Virus record (IMG/VR): IMGVR_UViG_3300009183_000070
Location: 1 to 64,000 of that record
Strand: one strand, 5' to 3'
Source: a virus
Length of the DNA stretch: 64,000 nt
Positions within the stretch are counted from its first letter, which is position 1; each line of letters opens with the position of its first letter. The notes beneath the pieces are model-generated. The model worked only from the letters and a program-made list of their open reading frames with translations. It was not told where the DNA came from and did not search any database. A program made the translations under genes and the position numbers. This document shows positions 33,573-42,002 of this stretch, one piece after another.

Positions 33573-33758
33573 ATGGCAAAGATCATGTTCTGGATTCATC
33601 GTTTTGATTCTGCAAAAACGGCTCAAATAATGACCAAGATCTTAAGAAGTAAGCCTTACATCAAGGTTTCCGTGCAGAAATACCGGGATATACAGATATA
33701 TAATTCAGAGCATTCGTGCTTCGACTCGCCTATGACAACCAGTCTTATGGACAGTTAA
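33573..33758 (+). CDS. Possible small basic protein
   Basis: 61 aa from ATG 33573, right after the terminator with GGAG at 33561-33564. Basic in the first half (FDSAKTAQIMTKILRSKPYIK). No homologue known to me. Reality moderate; it is the only frame between two hairpins. Confidence 0.35.
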   Translation: MAKIMFWIHRFDSAKTAQIMTKILRSKPYIKVSVQKYRDIQIYNSEHSCFDSPMTTSLMDS

Positions 33759-33759
33759 A

Positions 33760-33784
33760 TCTTTTGCTCTTCGGAGCTAAAAGA
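33760..33784 (+). other. Hairpin with UUCG tetraloop
   Basis: TCTTTTGCTC then TTCG then GAGCTAAAAGA: a near-perfect stem with one bulged A and an exceptionally stable tetraloop. No U-tract follows. It may be a 3' stabiliser, processing site or part of a small RNA. About 50 nt separate it from the next gene; I see no gene in 33785-33835. Confidence 0.4.
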
Positions 33785-33835
33785 ACTGGTCGAGGTGGTC
33801 TTTTCTTGATAGTTTCCAAGAATTGGTAATGTTAT

Positions 33836-34165
33836 ATGTTTCAATTTATCATACTAACTCTTGTTGGAATAATTTGTTCATTGATGTGTTATATTAGTTT
33901 TGATAAATCTTTACATAATAAATGGTGGTATATACCGGCAGGTTTAATGCTGGGGATAATGAGTAACAGCATGTGGATTTTAACCGCCAAGTATTTTGGA
34001 GATGAGAAAAAATTATACACATTTAGTCTTATGTGGGATATTTTATTTGTTGCTATTTATTATTTTCTACCATTGATATTTTTTGATATAAAGCTTGAAA
34101 AACATGGGTATATAGGTTTGCTTTTAATGGTAATAGGAATATTGATAATAAAAATAAAATTATAG
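33836..34165 (+). CDS. Four-helix membrane protein (SMR-like)
   Basis: 109 aa with four membrane segments: FIILTLVGIICSLMCYISF, WWYIPAGLMLGIMSNSMWIL, FSLMWDILFVAIYYFLPLIF and GYIGLLLMVIGILIIKI. The size and the final GLLLMVIGILIIK match the small multidrug resistance (SMR)/EmrE-like family. The membrane Glu of EmrE is not obviously present, so transport of drugs is not implied. Function in phage unknown. Confidence 0.5.
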   Translation: MFQFIILTLVGIICSLMCYISFDKSLHNKWWYIPAGLMLGIMSNSMWILTAKYFGDEKKLYTFSLMWDILFVAIYYFLPLIFFDIKLEKHGYIGLLLMVIGILIIKIKL

Positions 34166-34166
34166 T

Positions 34167-34604
34167 TTATTTATTTGCTATTGTTCCATCCAAAAATGGT
34201 ATAGATAAATTTGTATCATCTGTTAGACTCCAAACAACATTCATCAAATTAGATTTTTGCAATGCTATTTCGCATTTGTAGCATGGTTTTGCCAGTCTGA
34301 ATTTTCCATGTCTATTTATTTTCATGCTAAGTATTGTTGTTTTTCTGTTGTAATACTTTTCATCAAGTTTGAGGAGAAGGTCTGCCTCAGCATGAAGGAA
34401 TGGGTATTTTTTCCAGTGTGCGATATTAAATTTTTGAGCTAATTTATATGCCTTCGCTGACATCATGACGGGATTGTTCTTCCCCATTTCTATAATTCTA
34501 TTTTTTCTTATTGCAAAAGCATAATGAAAACCAGTGCGGCTTTTGTCCTCTCCCCAATCATCCAGCATGAGGCAAACACATTTATGGAGAGTAGAAGCTT
34601 TCAT
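34167..34604 (-). CDS. Cytidine/deoxycytidylate deaminase-like enzyme
   Basis: 145 aa. HAEADLL (His zinc ligand and catalytic Glu) is followed by PCYKCEIALQ (two Cys ligands). The N-terminal segment GFHYAFAIRKNRIIEMGKNN fits the family's first strands. All three zinc ligands are intact, in contrast to the homologue at 7672. Could deaminate dCMP, cytidine or a base in nucleic acid; the substrate is not evident. It is minus-strand, convergent with the membrane protein gene. Confidence 0.7.
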   Translation of the reverse strand: MKASTLHKCVCLMLDDWGEDKSRTGFHYAFAIRKNRIIEMGKNNPVMMSAKAYKLAQKFNIAHWKKYPFLHAEADLLLKLDEKYYNRKTTILSMKINRHGKFRLAKPCYKCEIALQKSNLMNVVWSLTDDTNLSIPFLDGTIANK

Positions 34605-34675
34605 GAAAAATTATAACCACATTCAATTGACATGGCCATTACTTATTTGTAAAATTGAGAAGTCGAAAGACAATT

Positions 34676-34749
34676 GCCCCCGTAACTCAGGTGAATAGAG
34701 TAGCGTTTTTCTAAAGCGCAAGTCGTTGGTTTGAATCCAACCGGGGGTA
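34676..34749 (+). tRNA. tRNA-Arg (anticodon UCU)
   Basis: A full cloverleaf: acceptor GCCCCCG/CGGGGGT (34676-34682 and 34742-34748), discriminator A, D-stem ACTC/GAGT, anticodon stem GCGTT/AGCGC with loop TTTCTAA (anticodon TCT at 34710-34712), T-stem GTTGG/CCAAC with loop TTTGAAT. The 3' CCA is not encoded. It reads AGA (and AGG by wobble), both frequent in these AT-rich genes. Confidence 0.9.
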
Positions 34750-34803
34750 TTTTTATTTTTTATCATATGATTTTTTCCATTTTCTTATTGCATTGGTGCC
34801 ATT

Positions 34804-35040
34804 ATGACGGAAGACAATGAAATTGAGAAAACTTACACTGCTGCTGGAGCATTATTTTTGGGATTGATTGGTTTGTTATTTGGATCAATGTTATTTGCTT
34901 TTCCATTTATGTATTTTTGGAATAATGTTTTGATTGAGGTTTCTACAATTCTCAAAGAAATTAATTATTGGCAAAGTGTTAGCACGATTATTTTTATTTT
35001 CTTTATTGGAAGATTATTTAATTTTTCAGGTAACAAGTGA
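34804..35040 (+). CDS. Two-helix membrane protein
   Basis: 78 aa. Two membrane segments (ALFLGLIGLLFGSMLFAFPFMYF and SVSTIIFIFFIGRLF). The start ATGACGGAAG overlaps a TGACGGA half-site like other leader elements. The end overlaps a convergent gene by 15 nt. Could be a holin-like protein, but nothing proves it. Confidence 0.55.
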   Translation: MTEDNEIEKTYTAAGALFLGLIGLLFGSMLFAFPFMYFWNNVLIEVSTILKEINYWQSVSTIIFIFFIGRLFNFSGNK

Positions 35041-36054
35041 AACAAATTCTTCGTGTTTATAGTTCCTGAAATCATTCACATATGTTATTCTTGTTTTGAT
35101 ATCAACTCCCAAAGCATTTTTTACATCTGAAATTAAATTATTTTCATCAAAGTCTTTTGTCTTGATAAGTTGTAGTTCTAGATCATCCAATTCATGCTGA
35201 ATGGCTTTGAATCTTGTGATTCCATATTTTTCATAATATGTGATTGAGGCGACAAGTGGCCATTTTTTTCTGCCATCTGGCATTGTGAATAAATTTCTAA
35301 CTCTGCCATGTATCTTGGTTATTGTTTGCAGAGTTCTTCCACAACTGCATTCCCCTAACTCAATCACATCGCCATTTTTATATTTTTTGATATAAGGATT
35401 TGTGAGTGTTGTTATTATTGCATTTCCTTCATCGTCTGCTTCAACAATTTGATTTTCCATGACATGATAATTTTGAGGATTGTCTGGACAACTAATTGCT
35501 ATTGTTCCGCATTCTTCAGAGGAATACATAGTTCCTCCTAACTCTCCTGTTGATTTTGCATCAATAAAGTTTGTAATTTTTGTTAAATCAAGCTGCTTGA
35601 TTATGCTTGGATAAGAGTGTATGTAATGTGGATTTGCGTATTCAAGTAAAGATTGGATTGATGGTATTGGTTCAAATCCTATTTTGTATACGCTTCCTTG
35701 ATTGACAAATATTTCTTTTGGAAATCCCCAATCGTATTCTGTTTCAAAAGACTTATAGACAGGCTTGATTACTGCGATGTTTTTACTGACATCCCAATTT
35801 CTCCACTTAATTTCTCTTAAATTTGTTGCAATGTACCAGCAACGGTCTGGAATGTATTTTTGTACTATGACAGGTTCACCAGTTGATCCAGAACTTCGGC
35901 ATGAAAACAAGCCTTTTTTCATGGGCATTTTTTGTAATTCTGCTCTTGTTAGAATTGGTAGATTTTTGACTAAATCAAAATTTGGCTTATGTTTCCATTG
36001 AGAATCTTCAAGTAATCGCAAAATGTCTTTTATGATGTCGATGTCTCTTCTCAT
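35026..36054 (-). CDS. PaaK/CapK-like adenylate-forming enzyme
   Basis: 342 aa. SSGSTGEPV (residues about 53-61) is the AMP-binding P-loop of adenylate-forming enzymes; SSEECGTIAISC and VEADDEGNAIITTLTNPY followed by YKNGDVIELGECSCGRTL match the phenylacetate-CoA ligase/CapK branch. These activate an acid with ATP. The coupled overlapping gene is methyltransferase-like. An acyl or amino acid could be added to a glycan; this is inference. It is smaller than full PaaK (about 430 aa), but shares the C-terminal cap. Confidence 0.7.
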   Translation of the reverse strand: MRRDIDIIKDILRLLEDSQWKHKPNFDLVKNLPILTRAELQKMPMKKGLFSCRSSGSTGEPVIVQKYIPDRCWYIATNLREIKWRNWDVSKNIAVIKPVYKSFETEYDWGFPKEIFVNQGSVYKIGFEPIPSIQSLLEYANPHYIHSYPSIIKQLDLTKITNFIDAKSTGELGGTMYSSEECGTIAISCPDNPQNYHVMENQIVEADDEGNAIITTLTNPYIKKYKNGDVIELGECSCGRTLQTITKIHGRVRNLFTMPDGRKKWPLVASITYYEKYGITRFKAIQHELDDLELQLIKTKDFDENNLISDVKNALGVDIKTRITYVNDFRNYKHEEFVSLVT

Positions 36055-36503
36055 TGGAATCTCCAGACGAAAAAGTAATATTCTTGAAAGTGTCTGGTAA
36101 TATAAGGAGTTATCTTAAATTCTTTGGGTTCTGGGAAATATTCGGCTATTCTCATTTCTGGTTGTTTTCTCTTAAAGCTGCGAACTACAAAATTTTTGCA
36201 GCATTTTTGTGCCATTTTGAAAACATTCTTGGCCAATTCCTTATTCAGATTAAGGACTCCATCACCAATGATGTTTTGGTAAAATTCTTTGTTTTCAATC
36301 CAGTTTCCCTGAATGACATTTGGCCCCTTGATCCAAGGTTCTAAATCCATTTGTTTATCGGAAATGGGAACAAGTTTTTTTGTACATCCCAAAAGAAGAG
36401 TTGATCCTCCTATTGAATATTCTTGATATATTCTGACATCTTCTTTATTGGGATTGAGCGGGTGTGGCTGAGGTTTTTTCCAGTATTCTTGATTTACTTT
36501 CAT
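36051..36503 (-). CDS. Methyltransferase-like protein
   Basis: 150 aa. GGSTLLLGCTKKLVPIS resembles motif I of class I SAM methyltransferases, followed by a segment with WIENKEFYQNIIGDGVLN like motif IV. Shorter than typical, so the domain may be truncated. Overlaps the PaaK-like gene by 4 nt and probably works with it. Confidence 0.45.
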   Translation of the reverse strand: MKVNQEYWKKPQPHPLNPNKEDVRIYQEYSIGGSTLLLGCTKKLVPISDKQMDLEPWIKGPNVIQGNWIENKEFYQNIIGDGVLNLNKELAKNVFKMAQKCCKNFVVRSFKRKQPEMRIAEYFPEPKEFKITPYITRHFQEYYFFVWRFQ

Positions 36504-36575
36504 GGTTATTCCAAAATGATTTTTTACATGATATATAAGTATTATAGATCATTATCGCTCTGATCGGAGAAAATT

Positions 36576-38243
36576 ATGCTCAATATTGAAGCAGTTTTGA
36601 CAAAATTGAATCTTGGATATGAAAAAGTCACCGAAAACATTATCAATCCATATTATTTCAGCGACGAACCAAATGATACAGGAGTTAACACCAACATTGA
36701 GGATGGTGGCGGCGACATGTATGATAGTGCAAATTGCTTAAATACAAATCTAACTCAGCTTTATGCCAATATGGATAATGATGGTTCGGATAATGATACT
36801 GCCCGTGGTAATTCCATTCCCTACACTCATACTGTTGCTTCGACAGGAGGAGAAGGAGATTATACCAATCCTCCCATGGATGGAATAATTGCCGATGGCA
36901 GTTCATATTTTGGTGCTGGGAGCCAATATTTTACAAATATGTATCCAGACATGTTTGTGATGGCGGCAACTGGTATTGATATTGAAGAATTTTCAATCAC
37001 AGGGGATATTGGTGCTGATGGCAATGGTGATTATGAAGTTAATGTGTTTACTTTGAATAGTAAAGGTCGCCAATTTACATGTTTTAATAAGCAAGTTTAT
37101 GACTCTGGCGATCCATCTATCAATCATTTTATTTTTGTACCCGGAAACGGAAGTGGAATTGTTCATCTTTATGATACTGACAATGATTATGATGATCATT
37201 GTTTGCAAAATTTAACTGGAATTGATGAAATTTATTTTCTACTAATTGCAAAATTAGAAAACGAATACATGAACAATTATGAGCGGCAAATTATTGCTCA
37301 GGCTTTTTTAGATGCTATTGTTGAACCAAAAGGATCAAGAGGGCTAACTTATCTTAATCCAAGAATTACATTTAGAGCTAAAACTTATGATGCCACTACT
37401 CTTATGGGGCAATTGCCACCTGATGGCAATATAGAGAACATCATTAATCAGCTTAAGAATAAAACTGTGTTTGTTCCCGGTTGGCCTAATGCTTTGAAAA
37501 ATGGAGATACATTTACCCTTCACGGTCAAGCAGCAAGTGATTTGAAAAGAAAACTTCCACAAATCAATTCAGGTGGAACAGTTCTTGAAATTTTCGATGA
37601 TTCTAAAAGCATTTACATTTTCAACAACGCTGATTATGTTGATTGGGTTGTTGATCCGGGCACAAATGTAAATTATAGCACAAATAATATCATGATTTTT
37701 ATGGAAAGCATAGGAATCAATTATAAAAGATTTGACAATATTAGCGCATCAAGTTGGCTAGAAGTTACAAACAATGCTAGTACAATTATAATGCCATCAT
37801 TAGGATCACCTTTATTGCCTGATCTTTCAAATCTACCAAGAGAATATTTGAGAGATTTTGTAAAAAAAGGCGGAAAACTCGTTATGTTCGATGTTAATGA
37901 TAATAATAGATTATTATTGAATATAATATTTGATTTTAGTATAACTTCTTATTACTATACAGAGCCTTTTACTATCACAGCAGAAGGTGCTGCTTTATTT
38001 GATGGATTGAATTCTACTATTCCATATTATGTTGATACAGGCGTAATTGGCAGAGGCTCTTTACCATCTGGTTCAAAAACGATTTATGCTGGCGATGAAG
38101 TTAATGATCAAGCAATTGTGTCAAAAATTCCTTACAGTTCTGGTTCAATCTATGTTCTTGGTTGGAATTGGAACAATGCTGCTCCACAAGGATCACAAGA
38201 TGGTGGGTGGAATCTTCTTTTGCAGAAAATTTTGCAAGCTTAA
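36576..38243 (+). CDS. Large virion protein with shared C-terminal module
   Basis: 555 aa. Residues about 1-230 are Asp/Asn/Gly/Tyr-rich and beta-like. Residues about 255-345 (RITFRAKTYDATT...KNGDTFTLHGQAASDLK) correspond to a stand-alone protein at 56911-57207. The C-terminal ~210 residues (from SKSIYIFNNADYVDWV to GSIYVLGWNWNNAAP...DGGWNLLLQKIL) match the end of the protein at 31218. This mosaic of shared modules suits a tail fibre or surface protein. Leader holds GGAG and an AT-rich TATATAAG at about 36532. Confidence 0.65.
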   Translation: MLNIEAVLTKLNLGYEKVTENIINPYYFSDEPNDTGVNTNIEDGGGDMYDSANCLNTNLTQLYANMDNDGSDNDTARGNSIPYTHTVASTGGEGDYTNPPMDGIIADGSSYFGAGSQYFTNMYPDMFVMAATGIDIEEFSITGDIGADGNGDYEVNVFTLNSKGRQFTCFNKQVYDSGDPSINHFIFVPGNGSGIVHLYDTDNDYDDHCLQNLTGIDEIYFLLIAKLENEYMNNYERQIIAQAFLDAIVEPKGSRGLTYLNPRITFRAKTYDATTLMGQLPPDGNIENIINQLKNKTVFVPGWPNALKNGDTFTLHGQAASDLKRKLPQINSGGTVLEIFDDSKSIYIFNNADYVDWVVDPGTNVNYSTNNIMIFMESIGINYKRFDNISASSWLEVTNNASTIIMPSLGSPLLPDLSNLPREYLRDFVKKGGKLVMFDVNDNNRLLLNIIFDFSITSYYYTEPFTITAEGAALFDGLNSTIPYYVDTGVIGRGSLPSGSKTIYAGDEVNDQAIVSKIPYSSGSIYVLGWNWNNAAPQGSQDGGWNLLLQKILQA

Positions 38244-38262
38244 ATTTATTTATTGAGGCTAA

Positions 38263-38982
38263 ATGTCATGCACGGTGATAATACCGACACTTGAAATGGC
38301 TTTGCCAATAACTGATAATTTGATTGATCAACTTGTCAATTGCGAATCTGTTAAAAAGATTATTATCATTAATAACAGAGAAAAAGATAGCTTTTCAGAA
38401 AGATACCAAGATTACAAAAAATTACAAGTAATTCACAATATGCCTAATTTATTTGTGAATCCTGCTTGGAATTACGGAATGAGTCTTGTTGATACAAAAT
38501 ATTATCTTTTATTGAATGACGATTTATTGTTTAATGGAAAAATAATTGATTATATTATTGATGTTCTTGAAAAAAGAAATGATCTTAATCTTTTTACAAT
38601 TGAGACAGTTCGTTTGTTTTTAGGAGTTTCTCCAAACTATAAACAAATAATGTCATCTTTTCAAAATGAAAAATTAAATCCAATCAAATATGAAATAAAA
38701 AATTATCCCGAAATGAGACAAGGTTGGTTTATGTTGGCTAGGACTGAAAGCTGGGAGCCAATTGACATACCAAAATTTGAATTAATTATGCAAGGAGATG
38801 ATTTCACTAACACATTAATTATGCGTGGAGATGATTTTATCCATAAAAAGAATCAAGAAAAATATCAAGGTTTTGGTTTAGTTACAAGTAATTTCTTGTA
38901 TCATTGCGAAAGCACAACTGTAAATCAATATCTGGAAAGAAAAAACACAATAGAACATGTTTCTAAAAAGATGGTTTTTTAG
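38263..38982 (+). CDS. Glycosyltransferase-like protein
   Basis: 239 aa. Starts SCTVIIPTLEM, typical of GT2 nucleotide-binding, followed by LINDLIDQLVNCESVKKIIIINN-type strand and KYYLLLNDDLLFN, where NDD takes the DxD position. The C-terminal half is less typical. GT2-like fold likely, substrate unknown. A neighbour on the minus strand is a TylF-type methyltransferase, convergent with 4 nt overlap. Confidence 0.65.
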   Translation: MSCTVIIPTLEMALPITDNLIDQLVNCESVKKIIIINNREKDSFSERYQDYKKLQVIHNMPNLFVNPAWNYGMSLVDTKYYLLLNDDLLFNGKIIDYIIDVLEKRNDLNLFTIETVRLFLGVSPNYKQIMSSFQNEKLNPIKYEIKNYPEMRQGWFMLARTESWEPIDIPKFELIMQGDDFTNTLIMRGDDFIHKKNQEKYQGFGLVTSNFLYHCESTTVNQYLERKNTIEHVSKKMVF

Positions 38983-39746
38983 TTTTTTTGCCAAAAAACT
39001 CCGCAGCCATCTATGTGTGTTAAAGGTGTTGTTATTTTATTTCTTTCTCTAAACACAATTGTTGCTCTTTGACATCCTCTTACTGCGCTGTAGTCATCAA
39101 TAATTACAAATCCTTGGTTCTCAACTTTATGATAGCAAGAATCAAAAACATCCATAGTTGATTTATACATGTCTCCATCCATGCGTAAAATGCATAGTTT
39201 TTTTATGTCTTGGTTATTTGGCAATGTATCTGAAAACCAGCCTTTCAAAAATATGACATTCTCGTCCAATTCTTGATGCATTTCAAAGTTTTTCTTAACT
39301 TCTTCCAGAGAAACCTGAAGAAATTCCATTTTGTGATGATGATCTCCTTCATCTTCTGGATGTTCAGGTTTTGGCAATCCTTCAAATGAATCGGCAACAA
39401 AAACTTTTTTGTTCATATTGTATAGTTGAAAATATTTTTTGACGAATATACATGCTCCGCCACGCCATACTCCAGTTTCTATAAAGTCGCCATCAATATT
39501 ATTTATTCTGACTTCATCAAGACATTTGTGCAAGTTATTCAAGCGCATGATTCCTATCATAGTTTGCGCTCTTTGAGGCCAGTCAGAGCCATTTTTCCTA
39601 TTGGCTGGTACTGAAGTTTTTAGAATATTTTGAATTTCTTGATCATTTGGGTATTGATTTGTTTCAAAATATTTTTGAAAAATGTCTTCATCATTGACGG
39701 TATCTGTTAAAATTCTTTTTAGGAATTCCAGTTTCAAATCAATCAC
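38979..39746 (-). CDS. TylF/MycF-type sugar O-methyltransferase
   Basis: 255 aa. GDFIETGVWRGGACIF is the SAM-binding motif of the macrocin O-methyltransferase (TylF) family; then VFVADSFEGLPKP, LKGWFSDTLP, LRMDGDMYKST and IIDDYSAVRGCQRA, all family hallmarks including Asp residues for the metal. Methylates a hydroxyl on a sugar, in macrolides or glycans. It overlaps the upstream gene by 8 nt and acts in a decoration cassette. Confidence 0.82.
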   Translation of the reverse strand: MIDLKLEFLKRILTDTVNDEDIFQKYFETNQYPNDQEIQNILKTSVPANRKNGSDWPQRAQTMIGIMRLNNLHKCLDEVRINNIDGDFIETGVWRGGACIFVKKYFQLYNMNKKVFVADSFEGLPKPEHPEDEGDHHHKMEFLQVSLEEVKKNFEMHQELDENVIFLKGWFSDTLPNNQDIKKLCILRMDGDMYKSTMDVFDSCYHKVENQGFVIIDDYSAVRGCQRATIVFRERNKITTPLTHIDGCGVFWQKN

Positions 39747-40320
39747 AAATTCTCCTTAGGATTGTTAATCCGTTGTTGTTGACATAAACTTTATGGATTT
39801 CCCATTTTTTGCCTTCATGTGTATGCAAGAATTCATCAATTGCAGGAAGAAGTCCTTGTTTATCAGAATCGATATTTTTTAGTTTACAATCTGGCCAATA
39901 TATTGGTTCATCTAAATTTCCATATGTTGTTGTATCATGCAAGATAATATATTTTTTTGTTTTATGTGAATGTAATTCAAGTTCTTTTTTAAGCTGAAGA
40001 TATCTGTGTAAGGTGTCTATGAAAAGCAATTCTGTTTCTTCAATTTCTACATCAAGAACATCAGCATTGATGTATTGAAAATTAATTTCTTCTTTTTCCG
40101 CTTCTCTCTTTACATCGCTCATGTCAATAACTGATATATCATAGCATTTGAATGTTTTTGGTTTGCCTGCGAGTAGAGCCCATGTAGACACAATTCCTCT
40201 TACTCCCATTTCGGTGATATGTTGGCATCTTGCCGCATAGTTTTTCAGCGTTTCAAGATGCTGATTAATGTCTGATTCTGTGTTTTTTTTAAGTTCGTAA
40301 TTTTGGTTTATTATCGACAT
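39739..40320 (-). CDS. Methyltransferase-like (cephalosporin-hydroxylase-like) protein
   Basis: 193 aa. HITEMGVRGIVSTWALLAG is a SAM-binding-type glycine motif, followed by KCYDISVID, INADVLDVEIEETELLFIDTLHRY and KYIILHDTTTYG, typical of class I methyltransferases near the cephalosporin hydroxylase family. Works next to TylF. The substrate cannot be told. Divergent from 40350, sharing a 29-nt gap. Confidence 0.6.
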   Translation of the reverse strand: MSIINQNYELKKNTESDINQHLETLKNYAARCQHITEMGVRGIVSTWALLAGKPKTFKCYDISVIDMSDVKREAEKEEINFQYINADVLDVEIEETELLFIDTLHRYLQLKKELELHSHKTKKYIILHDTTTYGNLDEPIYWPDCKLKNIDSDKQGLLPAIDEFLHTHEGKKWEIHKVYVNNNGLTILRRICD

Positions 40321-40349
40321 AATTCCTCAATTGTTGTTTACATATAATT

Positions 40350-40763
40350 ATGGGAGCAAAGTTAGGTTTTCAAGAATATGTTCTATTAAAAGAGGGTAAC
40401 AGTCGTACCGCTCTCAAGACATTGCTTTATCCTCTTTCGTATGGAGGATTGGGCAATTATCCTCCTGCTCACTACCTTCCTCAATCAGCGGATGCTATTC
40501 TCTATATTTCTCAAGATGAAAGATTGTACTGTAATGGTGACGATTCTCCGTTCGATATAACTCATATTCCCGGTCATAAACAATATGGAGACAAGGTCAA
40601 TAACGGTGAGGGCAAGCCTTGGGATATTCATTTAGTTCCCGGCAAGCCAAGAGAGCCGCTTGATCATGATCTTCCCGGCAAACAAATTCCTTACAAAGGA
40701 TTTGTGAGGCTCATTACTAACATAAAATGTATTAGTCCTAAAGGACATAATTTGCCTGATTGA
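40350..40763 (+). CDS. Unknown protein
   Basis: 137 aa, Pro/Gly-rich (LSYGGLGNYPPAHYLP; GEGKPWDIHLVPGKPREP). Preceded at once by CATATAAT. No family recognised; a structural role is possible. Confidence 0.5.
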   Translation: MGAKLGFQEYVLLKEGNSRTALKTLLYPLSYGGLGNYPPAHYLPQSADAILYISQDERLYCNGDDSPFDITHIPGHKQYGDKVNNGEGKPWDIHLVPGKPREPLDHDLPGKQIPYKGFVRLITNIKCISPKGHNLPD

Positions 40764-40767
40764 ACAT

Positions 40768-40786
40768 TCCGTCAACTCCTGACGGA
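40768..40786 (+). promoter_or_regulatory. Leader inverted repeat (perfect)
   Basis: TCCGTCA (40768-40774), loop ACTCC, TGACGGA (40780-40786): the cleanest copy in the window. A separate GGAGAG ribosome site follows at 40788-40793 before ATG 40799. Confidence 0.6.
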
Positions 40787-40798
40787 TGGAGAGTAAAA

Positions 40799-41026
40799 AT
40801 GAATGATAAACACATGAGAACATTGGCCGCTTTTGAGCAAGTCGGGGCCTTTCTGAACATATTTGCCAATTTCCTTTATTCTTATCACAAAGACCTCGTC
40901 AATGCTGGATTCCAAAGAGACGAAGCATTAAAATTGGTTAGGCAGCTACAAGCGACAATATTTAAGGAATCATTCAACAATAGCACAACAAATGATCCTG
41001 ATTTGGATCGGGATTACGAAGAATAA
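40799..41026 (+). CDS. Unknown small protein
   Basis: 75 aa from ATG 40799 (the frame extends upstream, but the leader hairpin lies there). Helical (LAAFEQVGAFLNIFANFLYSYHKDL and EALKLVRQLQATIF). Family not recognised. Its leader is the best inverted repeat. Confidence 0.6.
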   Translation: MNDKHMRTLAAFEQVGAFLNIFANFLYSYHKDLVNAGFQRDEALKLVRQLQATIFKESFNNSTTNDPDLDRDYEE

Positions 41027-41114
41027 TTCTTAGTGTTTGGTGAAAATATATCGCCATGCTGAATCATTTTTTTAGACATCGCCTTCAGAATCTTAAATAG
41101 ATTAGGAGGTGACT

Positions 41115-41705
41115 GTGTTTGCACATCGGAAAGTGCTTGTTCTCAATAAATCTTGGAGAGCCATTGGCATTATCACTCTTGAAAAGGCCATGGCAAAGAT
41201 ATTTTCTACTTATGATGATGGAACACCAAAGGCGAAAATTATTGATCCTAGCAATAATTTCATGCTTTTTGAGTGGGAAGAATGGTCGATGATAAGACCA
41301 TCTGAAGGCGAGTTAAAAATAAGGACAATTAACAACTCTTTTAGAGTTCCAGAGGTTATTCAGTATACCAAATACGATAAGATGCCTTCTACCAAGGCGC
41401 ACTTCAATAGAAAGAGTTTGTATCGAAGAGACAGAAGTACATGTCAATATTGCGGCGAGAAAAAAATAGCCGAGCAGCTTTCATTGGATCATGTTTTGCC
41501 AAGATGTCAGGGAGGCATGACTAATTGGGAAAATATTGTTGTTGCTTGCAAGGATTGCAATTCAAAGAAGGCTGGAAGAACTCCCAAGCAAGCTGGCATG
41601 AAATTATTGAAAGAACCCAAAAGGCCATTGTCAAGTTTGTATCTTGATGAATTGCATATTGAATCATGGTCGCATTTCTTGAATTTTGATGACATTATTT
41701 CTTGA
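41115..41705 (+). CDS. HNH endonuclease
   Basis: 196 aa from GTG 41115, AGGAGG at 41104-41109. The HNH/zinc core is CQYC...LSLDHVLPRCQGG...NWENIVVACKDCNSKKAGRTP: the DHVLPR catalytic His, the second-strand Asn, and two CxxC pairs. The N-terminal part (RKVLVLNKSWRAIGIITLEKAM) matches a family found in cyanobacteria and phages. May be a homing or host-DNA-degrading enzyme. Confidence 0.87.
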   Translation: MFAHRKVLVLNKSWRAIGIITLEKAMAKIFSTYDDGTPKAKIIDPSNNFMLFEWEEWSMIRPSEGELKIRTINNSFRVPEVIQYTKYDKMPSTKAHFNRKSLYRRDRSTCQYCGEKKIAEQLSLDHVLPRCQGGMTNWENIVVACKDCNSKKAGRTPKQAGMKLLKEPKRPLSSLYLDELHIESWSHFLNFDDIIS

Positions 41706-41742
41706 TTTGATTTGCCGATCATGCTAAAATCAAGTTGATAAC

Positions 41743-41759
41743 CCGTCTTTTTCAGACGG
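41743..41759 (+). promoter_or_regulatory. Leader inverted repeat upstream of the AAA operon
   Basis: CCGTCT (41743-41748) pairs with AGACGG (41754-41759), loop 5 nt. It lies 26 nt before ATG 41786. A longer weak stem CTTGATTT...AAATCAAG sits at 41701-41734 just before it. Confidence 0.5.
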
Positions 41760-41785
41760 TGCAACAGTAAAAAAGAGATTTCTCT

Positions 41786-41995
41786 ATGTGGTTAAAACTT
41801 TCTACAAGCTGGCTCAACATGAGCAATATTGTTCGTGTTGAGTTTATTGAGGAAAAGACGAGCCGTTTAGCAACTGTTATTTCAGTAAAGCCGGGTGGAT
41901 CAGATAAGACTGTTTACGGTTCTGATGATTCTTTGCTAATCGAAAAATATTTGACTTCTACTCAAAGTCAAAAAAGTAAAAAAAGCTCTTCATGA
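41786..41995 (+). CDS. Unknown small protein
   Basis: 69 aa. SNIVRVEFIEEKTSRLATVISVKPGG is a compact beta-type core, with a Ser/Lys-rich tail. Precedes the AAA ATPase by 7 nt, likely in the same operon. Confidence 0.55.
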   Translation: MWLKLSTSWLNMSNIVRVEFIEEKTSRLATVISVKPGGSDKTVYGSDDSLLIEKYLTSTQSQKSKKSSS

Positions 41996-42002
41996 GGCTG
42001 AT

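Noticed and set aside
41701-41734. Terminator after the HNH gene
   Set aside because: The stem CTTGATTT/AAATCAAG is AT-rich with a long loop and no U-tract.
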